Origin: Cotesia glomerata
Lineage: Eukaryota; Arthropoda; Insecta; Hymenoptera; Braconidae
DNA length: 64,000 nt
Direction of reading: 5' to 3'
NCBI RefSeq assembly: GCF_020080835.1
Contig: NC_058165.1
Location: 6,237,771-6,301,770 of the forward strand
The notes beneath the pieces were generated by a model. The model was given only the letters and a program-made list of their open reading frames with translations. It was not told the DNA's origin and searched no databases. A program made the position numbers and the translations under genes. Positions 35,680 to 46,566 of the stretch are shown here, piece by piece; positions within the stretch are counted from its first letter, which is position 1; each line of letters opens with the position of its first letter.

Positions 35680-37311
35680 AGCAGATTTCTTCACTTATGA
35701 GACCTGCAATTTCTTTAACTGTAACTTTCAATGCTCATTAAAAATTTTTTTTTCATATCAATTATCATTCATTTTTGTAAGAAAGACACGGGAATATTGT
35801 AATGATTGCACATTGAAAGTTACAAAAAATATTTGCTTGACTAATTACATGGATAAAAGGTGCATGCCAATCCGATAGAATGTGCAAAACAATACTCTAA
35901 TTAAATTTTAAGTCTAGATCTAAAAATGCAATTCTATAAAGCACCCAGCGGAGCGGGCGAGTAACAGCTAGTTAGCAATAAACTAAAATCCACTTATCGT
36001 TTGTATATCTATATCTATGTAAATAAGGTTCGTTTACAACACATGCGCAGTATCTTTCTTTTCTGGGTGGACAATGGCGCGAAAAATTCAAAATGTCATT
36101 TTTTGGCTCAAAGTAGTCTCAAAAGTCTCCGAGAGAGGACGCATGGTAGCTGATTTATCCCCTTATAAGAGAGTTAAGTTCTAGAGTTTTAAAATAAGTA
36201 TCCATTTTTTTTCATTTTTGAGGAGCTTATATGTGATTAATATTTGAATTAATTGACTATTAATGCAATTTTTACATCATATTCATGACTAATTATTAGA
36301 AGAATTTAAATTAGATCAGGAATTGCGAAACGTCCTGTAATTACTGTCACTTTTACGGTAATTTTTAAGGATAATTTCGTTCCGTGTAAAGTCCAACGGA
36401 TCGTTTCTCTTCTTTTTTCTTAGCGATTGCTTCAAATTACTAGCACTCTCTGCAGAAGGATTAAAGTAGGACAAGTTTATTTAGAGATAACTTCGATAAT
36501 CTTTTAATGTAGCAAATCATGCTGACAGTTTTTGCCTCCGCGTGAATATGGAGCTTTTTGTTAATTCACCTTCTTGTAAAACAACGCGCTTGATTCTTTT
36601 TCGTTTTTATTTTTCAATTTTTCACTTTCTTTTCTTTTTTACTTTTTCATCCACGCAAACAAAAAATAGAACGGAATGAAGCGACCGAATGAAAAGCGGA
36701 AGAACGAACCCAGTGAAATAAAAAGTATAGATGGACAAATGAACAAATGGAGTTGACGTAGATGGAGACTAAAGTAAATAAAGTTTTGTATTTGTGAATA
36801 CAAAAACACACGTCAAATTCTTATTTTAATTTATAATGTCAAATTTTGCCGACCGGATAAACAAGACATTTGTTGTCTAAAAAAAAAAAAAAAAAAAAAA
36901 ACAATAAAAATGAAGTCAATGTAGTTTCTTTTAGTCCATAGAAAACTCTAAGCAAAATGTTTTAAACTTACGCAAACTGTTCTAGTCACGTTTAATTGAC
37001 TAGAATTCGAAAAAAAAAAATAAATATTCTTTATTTTTCCGGTCTTTTATCAAATATTTTATTGATAATTCAAAATCGTATTTTTAATCGAATATTATTG
37101 ATATAACTGTAGAACTTTTTAACAGGAGTTAATTTAGTCATGCATATCGAATGAAAACGAATAAAGTAAGCGGCTTAAATTAATTGTTAAAATTAATTCT
37201 CAGAATCAATTGTTATTCAACCTAAAGAAATTAATTTTAGTTTCTTAAAATTTTATTCACTTCTCAGAAATTTATTTTTAAAAATTAAGAACAAAATTTT
37301 CAAAAACTGTA
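35680..37311. other. Spacer
   Basis: AT-rich with a 22-base A run near 36880. No gene or recognised repeat. Confidence 0.5.
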
Positions 37312-38149
37312 CGAATAGACAGAGTTTCAATATTTTTATAGTAATTTAGATTTTTAATTTATGTTTTTGATAAATCAATTGACTAATTCAATTGACAGCA
37401 AATAAAAATTTTAAATAGTTACTCAGATTATACTCAATGGAAAATTTTGAAATTTAAATGTAAAATAAAAGAAATAAGTGACAGACGTTCATATTGTTTT
37501 GTTATATCTCGAAAATCTTCTTTAATCTATTAATTAGTATATTGTCTGTATTTAGATACTTATTGTGATTGAAGATTGATCTAAAAGTTGGCGTATTAAT
37601 CAAGCCTGAGTATTCTCTATACGTTATCACAAATTTCATCTTGATTGAAAGAGCAGTTAATTAGTAGCAACATAAATAAAAAATTCTCCACTTGTGGTAA
37701 AGATACTAAATTAGTAGCAAATAACGGTTAACTTGGCGCTAACTGTCACTTCTCTAACACTCAAGACTCCTCAACTTAGTCGGCGCTGCAACTAAAATAA
37801 TATTCGGTAATTACCGGCAGATTTAATTATACCTTTCAAAACAATCCATTTGCAATTGCAAAACTTTTTCGGTAAAATATAAATGATTTATTGTTTACCA
37901 AAACAATTGAATTGCATGAATTATTTCGCTTTTGAATGAAAAAAATTTGCTAGACCTCGAATGATTTCAATAAATTTTTTACCGAATGTTTGACAAGCTT
38001 TTGCCGGCCAAGCGACTGGAATGTAACAATAAATTTTGCTTTTGGGAGTAAATATTTGGTAAAAAATAGCAAAATTTGAGCTGAAATTTGAACTAGTGGA
38101 GGTAAATAAAAGTTAGTGGTAAATAAAACTCGGAAAAAATGAGCGATAG
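37312..38149. repeat. Long direct repeat, copy B
   Basis: Matches 1-840 in the same orientation with scattered changes. This copy may extend left of 37312, but the partner is cut by the window edge. On the right, homology ends after GAGCGATAG. Confidence 0.85.
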
Positions 38150-39770
38150 CTTGCAGCGTTTTGTCTATTAAACTTCACTGAAAATTCATTTAGTTTGCAT
38201 AAATTACCCATTAAATGTATCCGGTAGTTTTATAAACTTTCGATACTTCGTAAACTTTCAGAAAATTTCAAAACCAGCTGATGAAGTAAAGCTATATACT
38301 TATCCCAGGCGCTTAAACTCGCTTCAAACGCTTCATAGAAATTCAATCCAGCATACACCTCTTATTAATCTTCTCTGATAAATTTACAAGTTACTTAACG
38401 AATTATAAACTTTAAGAAGTCCTTGAAGCAAACAGCCGGAAGTATTATCAGATAATTTCGTAATTGCTCACTTGCTATTGTTTCGGTCTTAATTATCAAC
38501 GGAAGTAAGCAACAAAAAAACGGTTTGGAAATTAAAAGTTCAATAAGCTCGGATTAAGCTTATTGCTCTTCTGTGACAACAGAGCGGATGATTCGCGAAA
38601 TAAATTATTCTTTGAAGGTATTAATGAACAAAGAAGTTTCATCTTGTGTATACCTATATTTTGTAGGTCTTTCAGCATCATCTTTACTCTTACAGCGTCG
38701 CATCGAAGTGGAATCTTTGTCTGTCATCTTAGTGAGCAGAAAGTGCTGCCAAAAAGACGAAAACAGAAGCGAGAATGAAATATTGATTGAAGAGATTTAA
38801 TCAAGAAAATAAAAAATAAAAATAAATTAAATTAAAAGAACAAAGTTATGCCCTTGGACGAATTACTTACGCTCAATTTGATCCAGACTTTTAAAATTTA
38901 GCGAATGCTGCTTTGTCCTCCCTGATTTCATCGATTAAAATAAAAAGGTATATTTTATCGCTAAGCGGAAATTCTCTGTGAAAACGCTGATTAAGGACAC
39001 GCTGAGAGGATGGAAAATAAATAAGGAAATAATGAAAGATATTTTGAAACGTTGCAGTTGAAAAAAAAAAGATTTTCCTAATGCGTCGACCTGAATCGAA
39101 TCGACTGGCTGATCAAAGGGATGAAAAAGATTAAAAAGAAATAGAACAAATGCAAAGACACTTTCCCCGAGTAGCTACCAGCTGGTTAGAGCTTCTTTAC
39201 GCGGGTTATTTTCTCGTTCTACCATTTGGCCACTCTTTGCCGCATTTTTCCCTTTATCTCTAGCGGTTTTTATTTTTTTTTCTTGCTTTTACAGAGACAA
39301 CAAGTAAAGCATTGCATCTATTGAAAAATGTAGGGTTTCTTGTGAAAATCTCAGTGTTTTAAGAAATATTTTTCCTGGATTTTTTAACGTGTAAGACTTT
39401 AGAATTCAGGTTTGTGAATTTGGTTTCTAAAGATCAAACGCTGGAGAAAATAAAAGCATTCATTTTTTCGGGAAAATTAGTTCTTAACGTTTTTCTTAAT
39501 TATTCTGCAGCTTTCTCTTGGTTATGATATTCTTGATTTGAAATTTTTTTTGTCTTTAATCGGTATTCCGCAGAATCTAACTTCAACTCTGATTTTTTTA
39601 GATGGATTTCTTTGGAAATATAGCTATTGTAGTCGAACTTATGTCGCAATTTGAAGAAAATATTGTCATAATATGTTCCCATTTTGCATTCGGTATTCTT
39701 ATTATAGTAAACTGAAAAAATTGATAATCAATATACGTATAGTGCTGAGAAAAATACCACGTATTGTTAA
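38150..39770. other. Spacer
   Basis: Unique, moderately AT-rich. Overlapping 71-75 codon frames at 38563-38800 have no recognisable product and lack other gene signals. Nothing else was recognised. Confidence 0.45.
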
Positions 39771-39772
39771 TA

Positions 39773-40452
39773 CACGGAAAGAACAAAAAGACACTACATA
39801 TCCTTCCTTATTATACTCCGTGATATCTATGATGAAAAAAAATTTCAGAAGATAGCCAATATACTTCAGAGTACACTAAATTATTTTTGGATAACTTATT
39901 ATTTTTGGATTATATATATAAAAAATATTTTTGCATAGCAAAAAATATAAATAGTCACACACTAATAATTCACTGATTATATTTTATTAATGTTCAATAT
40001 GCTGATTGACTATAGCTTACAAATTGTAAACAGCACTTCACGCGCAGGTGCTAGAAAAAAAAATGGTGGAATCATCGTGGGCATAATCCAAATTTCGACC
40101 GAGTATAATTTAACCCATTAACGCTGAAATGGCCCTAAGTGACCCGTGTGGCACCGGAGTGGGGAGCGTGTAAAGTAAATGTAGAAGGAGGCTTTCCACC
40201 AAGAGTGGGGGAAACGCCCAGAAGGGTTAAAGGGTTAATTAACACGAGATAATTTTTCGGATTATATCCCGTGTAATCTTACGCGATAAACCAGAAAAAT
40301 TAATCGATTAAATCGGAGATTACACGGAGTATAATCCAAAAATAATTTAGTATACTCTGAAGTATATTGGCTATCTTCTGAAATTTTTTTCACCACAGAT
40401 ATCACGGAGCATAATATGGGAGGGTATGCAGTGTTTTTTTGTTCTTTTCGTG
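39773..40452. mobile_element. CACGGAA-type foldback element, copy 2
   Basis: Ends CACGGAAAGAACAAAAAGAC and TTTTTTTGTTCTTTTCGTG, flanked by TA on both sides (39771-39772, 40453-40454). Arms share TTTCAGAAGATAGCCAATAT and its complement. The centre (39992-40055) carries the same TTACAAATTGTAAACAGCAC core as the copy at 27786. A GC-rich insert (about 40112-40246) sits in the right arm. Confidence 0.85.
40112..40246. repeat. GC-rich insert with TTAACCC / GGGTTAA ends
   Basis: TTAACCCATTAACGC at the left and AGGGTTAAAGGGTTAA at the right enclose about 130 bases far richer in GC than the host element (GGCACCGGAGTGGGGAGCG). It looks like a small MITE of its own. AAGGGTTAATT at 45530 and 49526 may mark other worn ends. 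Confidence 0.5.
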
Positions 40453-40454
40453 TA

Positions 40455-42302
40455 GAGCAATACTATAGTATTATCTATAATACTATAAAGCTTATAAGCT
40501 TTTTTCTTAGCATAAGAAATATTGTCAGTGGCAAAATACTTTTTTTTCAATGCATGGAAAAATTATTTGTAAAGAATTTAAATCAAAATTGTGAATAATC
40601 TATTAGAAGTACGAAAAAATTGATAAGATTTATTTTTATAGAAAATTGAATTTCCTGAAAGAAAGATTATTTAAAAATTTTTTGTATCTCATATATTGTA
40701 GTCAGATTTTAGTTTCAAATTTTTATAACTTTTCTTGTCAAAATTGTTGGGTGAAAAGTTTCATACATAAATTCAAACTAAATATTTTAAAGTAAAAGTG
40801 AAATTTCAATAAAAATATTTGCTTTCCTAGAGCACGAATTTCTTTTTATCTTTCTATAAAAATGCAATCTTGAGAGAAAAAATCATCCAAATCTTATTTA
40901 ATTCGAGTTTAACCATCAAATTAAAGTAAAGCTCCTTTATAATTCTCAGTAATTGATACTAGATAAAAACAGATATACAAAAAGCATAAACCAATTAAAG
41001 GCAGAGATGGGACGTCGTGTAAAAGATTTGAGGTTTACCACTGGCATGTTTTCGTTTCGGTAGCCTGCTGCTGACGCGAAAGCTAAATTTTTCTTCCCAA
41101 AGCAAACTCTGCAGTAGTTGGGATCAGAGATTGATGTGAGGCATTTGAGGCCAGATACTGTGGTCTACGAAATGAAAAAGGTCGCATTCCCTATTCTCTG
41201 TCCCCTGTCCCAGCTGTGCTGATATAAATGACAACCCACTTTTTTACGTCAATAAAGTTATTAAATTGACAAAAGTTTCTGCGTTTTATAACTTTTAAAC
41301 TTTTTCACATACGAAATTCTATGAGGGTCATTCTGCCAAAAACGTTTGACTTCAAAATTTTCTGATTTTTTTTTAATATACAGCAAACTGTATCTTCGTT
41401 AAGAATGGTGAAATCAGAGTAATAAAATAACAATTTAAACCTTGAAGTTTCTATGTTTGTGATCTGAGACGTCCGCACTCGGATCTTGAACCAATAACTC
41501 TACAACCTTGCCTTGTGTGATTCCAACTGTTTCTACAGCAGAAATACAAATCAGAAAAATTGACATCTTTTTTATTTATACTGAAATTTTTCTTACGACT
41601 ACTAATACTTGCCAAGTGATGGGAATCTATAACTATTTATTAATTATGTAACATTTACTTACAATTATGGTTTATATATTTTTCAAAACTCAATACATAA
41701 AATACAGATTATTATTCTATAGAAATAACAAGTTATTTAGACTAGAATTTATGATTTGGAGTGTTATACCCTTGAACTAGTTGCATGTTAGTCGCTGTAT
41801 GTAAATGATAAAAAACGTTTTGAGTAGTCTCTTTACATTATAATTGTAACAATCTCAATAAAGAATGGAAGATTATGGTGCGTAGTCACATTGTGTGATG
41901 GAAGCGATTTTATCGTCGTAAATATAAAAATGTCTTAGAAAAATAGGAACGCGTGGCCAGAATTTTCGCGAATAGCTTGAAGTGAAACCTACAATCAAAA
42001 CTTTTATGCAATAGAGTCTGTCCAACTTCAACTAAGAGGTGCCTCAAATTCCAAGAATTGAATTTGGAGAATACACAGCAGTAGATAAGCCCTTCCACTC
42101 TTTTTAGTGAAAAATGGTCGGGAGTTGAAGTTGGAGGACAAATAAGTTAGGGGGATTCCACTGCAATTTCAAACACCCAAGTACATTATTTAATCCGGAA
42201 GAAATTATTTTAATTGTATAACTATAAAGTAAATATATTATGATGATCTACTCACTGAACGGGGTTCAGTATATTATTTAAAGAGTTAGCATATGCTCAC
42301 AA
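40455..42302. other. Spacer downstream of the receptor-like exon
   Basis: No gene recognised. 41010-41230 is GC-richer but has stops in all frames at short spacing. 41470-41540 has a weak B-box-like GGTTCAAGATCC on the minus strand. 41860-42160 is moderately GC-rich with a 62-codon minus-strand frame of no recognisable family. Confidence 0.45.
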
Positions 42303-42500
42303 CTATTCTATTGGGATAAGCCGACCTCCGACATATTTAACGCGTTTTTCAAGTGTTCGAATTATCGTTCTCCTATGTCGTGCTGCCTTGTACTTTACAA
42401 TGAGTATTTCAGCTACAAAAATCAATATGCCAAGAAAGAAACAAAGGAAAATAAATAAGAAAGTGCTTTCTAAGTTTTCAAATTCGATTTTATTCGATTT
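42303..42500 (-). CDS. Terminal exon, insect ionotropic receptor-like (partial)
   Basis: Minus strand, 65 codons to the stop TAG (42303-42305). The frame opens right after an AG (rc of 42501-42502, ...GACGGCTAG|AAA), a possible splice acceptor in phase 0. The peptide starts KSNKIEFENLEST, then a hydrophobic helix at about residues 14-34 (FLFIFLCFFLGILIFVAEIL), then a basic tail (KYKAARHRRTIIRTLEKRVK). A short hydrophilic lead, a GxLxF..EI membrane helix and an Arg/Lys tail are the usual C-terminus of chemosensory ionotropic receptors (M3). Earlier exons are not proven. A family 1 element sits in the presumed intron. A chance frame or pseudogene remains possible. Confidence 0.5.
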   Translation of the reverse strand, partial: KSNKIEFENLESTFLFIFLCFFLGILIFVAEILIVKYKAARHRRTIIRTLEKRVKYVGGRLIPIE

Positions 42501-42546
42501 CTAGCCGTCAAAATTCCTGCATTTGCGCATATGTATCGAAAATAAC

Positions 42547-43486
42547 TATTTTGTGTTATTTTGAACTCTCCGAGCTCGAAGAGATAGCTGTTCTGGGCTT
42601 TTAAGCTTTTTGAGCTCAAAAGTCTGATAGAAGTTTCATAGAACACTATTTTTTGACTTTTTAAATTGAAATAACTTTTGTGAATAAACTCATTTTCTCG
42701 CGGTTTCCAGTATTTAACGCAGTTTTTTGAAATCTTTGATGAATTTTAGAGTGCGAACTGGTCAAACTAAAAATTTCATCAAAATTTTGAAAAAAACATT
42801 TTTTTCGACCACACTGAAAAAAAAGTTTTCTGCTATGCACTATACGAGATGGCTACTGTCACGATCTACACGTTACTATCTAAAGGAGAGTGAGGTTAGG
42901 AAAACTGCATACTAACGGAAACAATAGTATCGTGAATGGCACCCGAATGGATCCTGACGGTCACCATCTATGACGGTCACCATCCTGACGGTCACCATCT
43001 TTTTTTCAGTGTATGATATCTCACGAACGAATCAAGCGATTTTGACCGAACCAGCGGCGATCGACGTGGTTTTTTTATGTTAATTAAGAGCTAAGTAGTT
43101 TTTGAAATCGATCGGTAAAGCCATTTAAAACTTATTTCAAAAAAAGCATATTTGAAAAAAATTTTCATCGTAGTTTTTTTGGGATTTCTCGGAATCTACC
43201 GGTCCAAACCGGTTCAAAATTACAGAAAATCTAAATTTGATGGAACCTTAATAATGCCACTAGTTTGGTTCCAATCGGTCAAGCCGTTCAAAAGTTATAA
43301 GTAGTTTACATACGGTCACAGACACACAGACAGACATACGAACATCATCACGGAAACATTCGGGGAAGCATCCTAGGACCTCAAAATGTCAATATTCGTT
43401 GGAAACTCGACTTTCGAAAAACAGGGTAAAACCAATAACTTCCCAATTTTTTTTAATTTTCAATTTTCTTCGCGGGAAGTTAAAAA
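42547..43486 (-). mobile_element. Family 1 element, truncated, with nested MITE
   Basis: Lacks the outer tail and first TIR, starting within the hairpin region (TGAACTCTCCGAGCTC, 42570). It ends with CGCGGGAAGTT at 43481 and TTAAAAATTA. A 200-bp CACTG MITE interrupts it at 42812-43011. If the exon at 42303-42500 is real, this element is intronic. Confidence 0.82.
42812..43011. mobile_element. 200-bp CACTG MITE nested in family 1
   Basis: Ends CACTGAAAAAAAAGTTTTC and ATCTTTTTTTCAGTG, flanked by CA and TA. Intact family 1 copies are continuous here (TTCGACAACGATATCTC). The right part has three tandem GACGGTCACCATC units (about 42958-43000). Confidence 0.8.
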
Positions 43487-44146
43487 TTACGTTAGCTAAA
43501 GCGTAAAAATTCTTTTAATTTTCTTACCGTGTAGACATAGTTAATTTTTATTTAAGTTCGCAAAATCATAACTCAATTGATAATACATTAAAATAAATAA
43601 TTAATGTTGTTTCCCAAGTAAACACTTAAATTAAAGCTGTACTAAATATCAGATTGTCCTAAATATTAACTGCCAACTAATAGTTTTCAGAAGCTTCCAA
43701 ACTCGAGCAATATAAGTCGTGAAACTCGTATAAGATATTAAATATATGAGGATCCCCAAATAATAATGGAACTCTTGGAGAGAAGAGAAGTATAACCAGT
43801 CTAGTTGGCAACTTCGGATCAGATATAAACTTATGCAACCTCATCTATAAATCACTTCTAAGTATTCGCTATTCGTAACTCATATCGTATTAACTCTTCG
43901 GCTTTAGCTTTCATCTTATTTCTGTTTCATATCATATATTCTTACCGAATTCGCTGACAACTTCAATCTCTCGATCACGAATATATCACATAGGCCGCTT
44001 GTTGGCAGATTAACAAATTTAAGCTAAAAATTTTTAAACAGTTTTTCTATAGAGAATAAATTGTGAAATTTTTTTTGAATCCTTAATAAGTCACTTAAAA
44101 TTTTAATTTAGATTATTATTTTTACAAAAATTGTCGGATATGACCT
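43487..44146. other. Spacer with possible minus-strand coding relics
   Basis: On the strand of the receptor-like exon, an open stretch of about 64 codons at 43644-43845 contains a hydrophobic run (YYLGILIYLISYTSFTTYI). A 26-codon stretch near 43935-44010 sits between an AG and a GTAAGA donor-like site. Both could be receptor exons or AT-rich chance. Confidence 0.25.
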
Positions 44147-44161
44147 CATAGAGCTAATTTT
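44147..44161. repeat. Target-site duplication, left of SINE
   Basis: CATAGAGCTAATTTT, repeated exactly at 44474-44488. Confidence 0.93.
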
Positions 44162-44473
44162 TTTTTTTTTTTTTTTTAGTAATTGTGTGAGAATATATAT
44201 TCTATAACAATCTATCAAGCCCTACTATTTTATCAATACTATTTCTCCTTTTTCCGTGGCTGTGGCCAACTTACAGTCTGTACCCGCATTTGCCTGTGCC
44301 CCACCCTTAGCACAGTGACCAAGGAAACCACAGAAACCTGGCCAGGGTACAGTCGGCACGGGAGCAAGCCTTGGAAATCGCAGAAAAATTGTGACTGCCA
44401 GGGCTTGAACCCACACCTGAGCGACTGTTGTACGGGCAGTTTAAGACTTAAACCGCTCGGCCACGCAGTCGCC
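44162..44473 (-). mobile_element. tRNA-derived SINE with 15-bp target duplication
   Basis: On the minus strand the head reads GGCGACTGCGTGGCCGAGCG (A-box, tRNA-Ser/Leu-like) followed by GTGGGTTCAAGCCCTGGCAG (B-box). A body of about 230 bases and a run of about 17 A against the left duplication complete it. The perfect duplication and A-tail show LINE-driven retrotransposition. Its head differs from the TAGCTTAACTGG SINEs, so it is a separate family. The overlapping open frames at 44183-44506 are not genes. Confidence 0.9.
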
Positions 44474-44488
44474 CATAGAGCTAATTTT
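44474..44488. repeat. Target-site duplication, right of SINE
   Basis: Second exact copy of CATAGAGCTAATTTT. Confidence 0.93.
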
Positions 44489-44713
44489 CAAAAATTAATT
44501 TTTTAATTTTTTATTGATTTCATAAATATGTAAGTCAATTAACATGTCATATTAATTAAACAAAAATTGTATCAGTAATTAATTAACCTAAATATCAATC
44601 ACATATAAACTCCTCAAAAAAGAAAAAAATTGTTTTTTATTTCAAAACCAGAACTTAATTCTCTTGTAAGGAATGTTCTGGAAGCGCAATGAATCTCAGT
44701 GTGAGCTGTTAGG

Positions 44714-45339
44714 TACGGAAGTCGGGTTGGCTCATTGGTGACTGGTAGACTAGTGGCACCGCACACGGGCACTTCCAACATGTGCACGCGTGCACATGTG
44801 TCCGTGTGCGGGATAAATGCAGATTTCTACCTTACCCCAGAATGGTCATGAAGCTACGTATACTTTTCATCTCTGTCTTTTAATTGTCAAATTCTGTGAG
44901 CAGCGTTACTTTGCGCATTAAGGTTAGGCGTAGCTGAAGTTTTGTTTATAGCAAAATGAGAAAGTAATAAAAGAATTTCAAAGTAAAAATTAGAAATGAG
45001 TTTCGTTAAAATTAAAAATGAAAATGTTCATCACAGGAAATTTTACGGTAACATTTTCATTTTTAATTTTAACGAAACTCATTTCTAATTTTTACTTTGA
45101 AATTCTTTTATTACTTTCTCATTTCGCTATAAACGAAACTTCAGCTACACCTAACCTTAATGCATAAAGTAACGCTGCTCACAGAATTGACAATTCAAAG
45201 ACAGAGATGAAAAGTATACGTAGCTTAATGACCGTTCCGGGATAAGGTAGAAATCTGCATTTATCCCGCACACGGACACAAGTGCCCGTGTGCGGTACAC
45301 TGGTCTACCAGTCACCAATGAGCCAACCCGGCTTCCGTA
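44714..45339. mobile_element. Long near-perfect hairpin with 6-bp flanking repeat
   Basis: The left arm 44714-45028 and right arm 45050-45339 are nearly exact inverted copies separated by about 21 bases. The outer ends are TACGGAAG and CTTCCGTA, flanked by GTTAGG on both sides (44708-44713, 45340-45345). The arms differ by few changes and by a palindrome present only on the left (44778-44799). No coding frame spans it; the 66-codon frame at 45157-45357 is incidental. It is probably a foldback-type transposon. Confidence 0.88.
44778..44799. repeat. 22-bp perfect palindrome in the left arm
   Basis: Centred on CGCG with flanking TGTGCA / TGCACA. The right arm lacks it, reading GCACTTGTGTCC instead, so it was gained in one arm or lost from the other. 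Confidence 0.9.
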
Positions 45340-45345
45340 GTTAGG

Positions 45346-46566
45346 GGAGAGAGCCAATCATAGTCCGTTATGCGGTTGTGTGAAAGACGGTTTAGTTGTG
45401 GTAGTGTGTCCATGCGTCCCCTTTTACTACTTTTCTGGTCCCCGCTCTACGAAAAAGACTATAGCTCTCTCACTTAAAGAAAAAGACATATGACTCGAAT
45501 TAAGAGTGGGGATTCAAGGCCGAACAATAAAGGGTTAATTTTCACTGTAGTCTACTGGTAAAAAATAAGAAATGTGAAAAATTAATAAGATTAGTAAATA
45601 GTTTTTACTATTTCAATATTAAAAAATTACTGCAAAATAAAATGTTTTTACTGAAACTACTACAAAATCAACCGGAGTCCCTGTAAAAATGAATTTAATT
45701 ACTGACATTATCCGCTGACTGATATGACGCTGCAATCACTCTCGATTTATCAGTGGTATAAAAAATTACACATTTTCGTGATCAGTTGTCACTCAATTGC
45801 AGTTAATTCTAAAAAATTTCTAATAAGATTTTATGAAATTAGTTAAATATTATTTGTCAGAATATACTTTAATGATGTTCTATAGATATATTATAAAATT
45901 CCATAACCTTAAAATATAAATTAGATCAAAAACTCCGTTTCGTTTGAAAATAAAAACAAATTTTTATGTAAAGAAACAAGTAATATTTCTTCCACCGAGC
46001 TTATATCTATTTTTCTTTGCATTGACGTGTGAGAGACATTAAATAGGGTAATCACAGATGGGTTCAGCATAATCTTCACAGAAGTACATACTGAGAACGG
46101 TGCGCACTGGTGCATCTTTACAGAGCTGTTTCTATTACTACTGATGTTCAGAAACGTTAAAGCTACACAGAAGCTTAGAGTATTACTGTAAGCTTGTAGC
46201 TCTACAAAGCTATTTTGTTGCAGGTGTACTAAACTTTAGATATTACTGAATTTATCATGCAATTGATGTTATGTACCTTCTGGCAGTTTGTCTATCCGAC
46301 CGTGTAATTTATCCCTTCATTGATTTGTTTCTATTAGTATTTTGCATAATATATTGTATTACATTTTCCTTCGACGTATTTAGTAATTGAAATCTCTTTT
46401 TGTATCAAAATGTATATATATAATACTTCATGTCTCAAACTCTGTCAAGGTTGTAATGAAAAAATTCTACAGAATTCGATAAAAAATATGTGAAAATTTG
46501 TAGCTCATTAGTTGAATTGAAAAAAGAATTTTTTTTTGAAAAAAATGAGCAATTTTGTAATAAAAA
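45346..46566. other. Spacer with an unassigned minus-strand open frame
   Basis: Mostly AT-rich. 45921-46235 on the minus strand is open for about 105 codons (see separate entry). 45345-45535 is GC-richer, ends in AAGGGTTAATT and may be a repeat relic. Confidence 0.4.
45921..46235 (-). CDS. Open frame of unknown coding status
   Basis: About 105 codons between stops on the strand of the receptor-like exon. One stretch reads LQAYSNTLSFCVALTFLNI and the end reads KIDISSVEEILLVSLHKN then LFLFSNETEF. The latter resembles the start of the second ligand-binding lobe in ionotropic receptors, where a short acidic segment precedes a hydrophobic strand. No convincing donor site follows. The resemblance is weak, and 43-46 kb could equally hold chance frames. 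Confidence 0.2.
   Translation of the reverse strand, partial: SLVHLQQNSFVELQAYSNTLSFCVALTFLNISSNRNSSVKMHQCAPFSVCTSVKIMLNPSVITLFNVSHTSMQRKIDISSVEEILLVSLHKNLFLFSNETEFLI

Noticed and set aside
38563..38800. Overlapping plus-strand frames of 71 and 75 codons
   Set aside because: Two frames compete over the same bases and neither shows a family or gene signal.
44183..44506. 107-codon plus-strand frame
   Set aside because: It lies wholly across a minus-strand SINE with clear target duplications.
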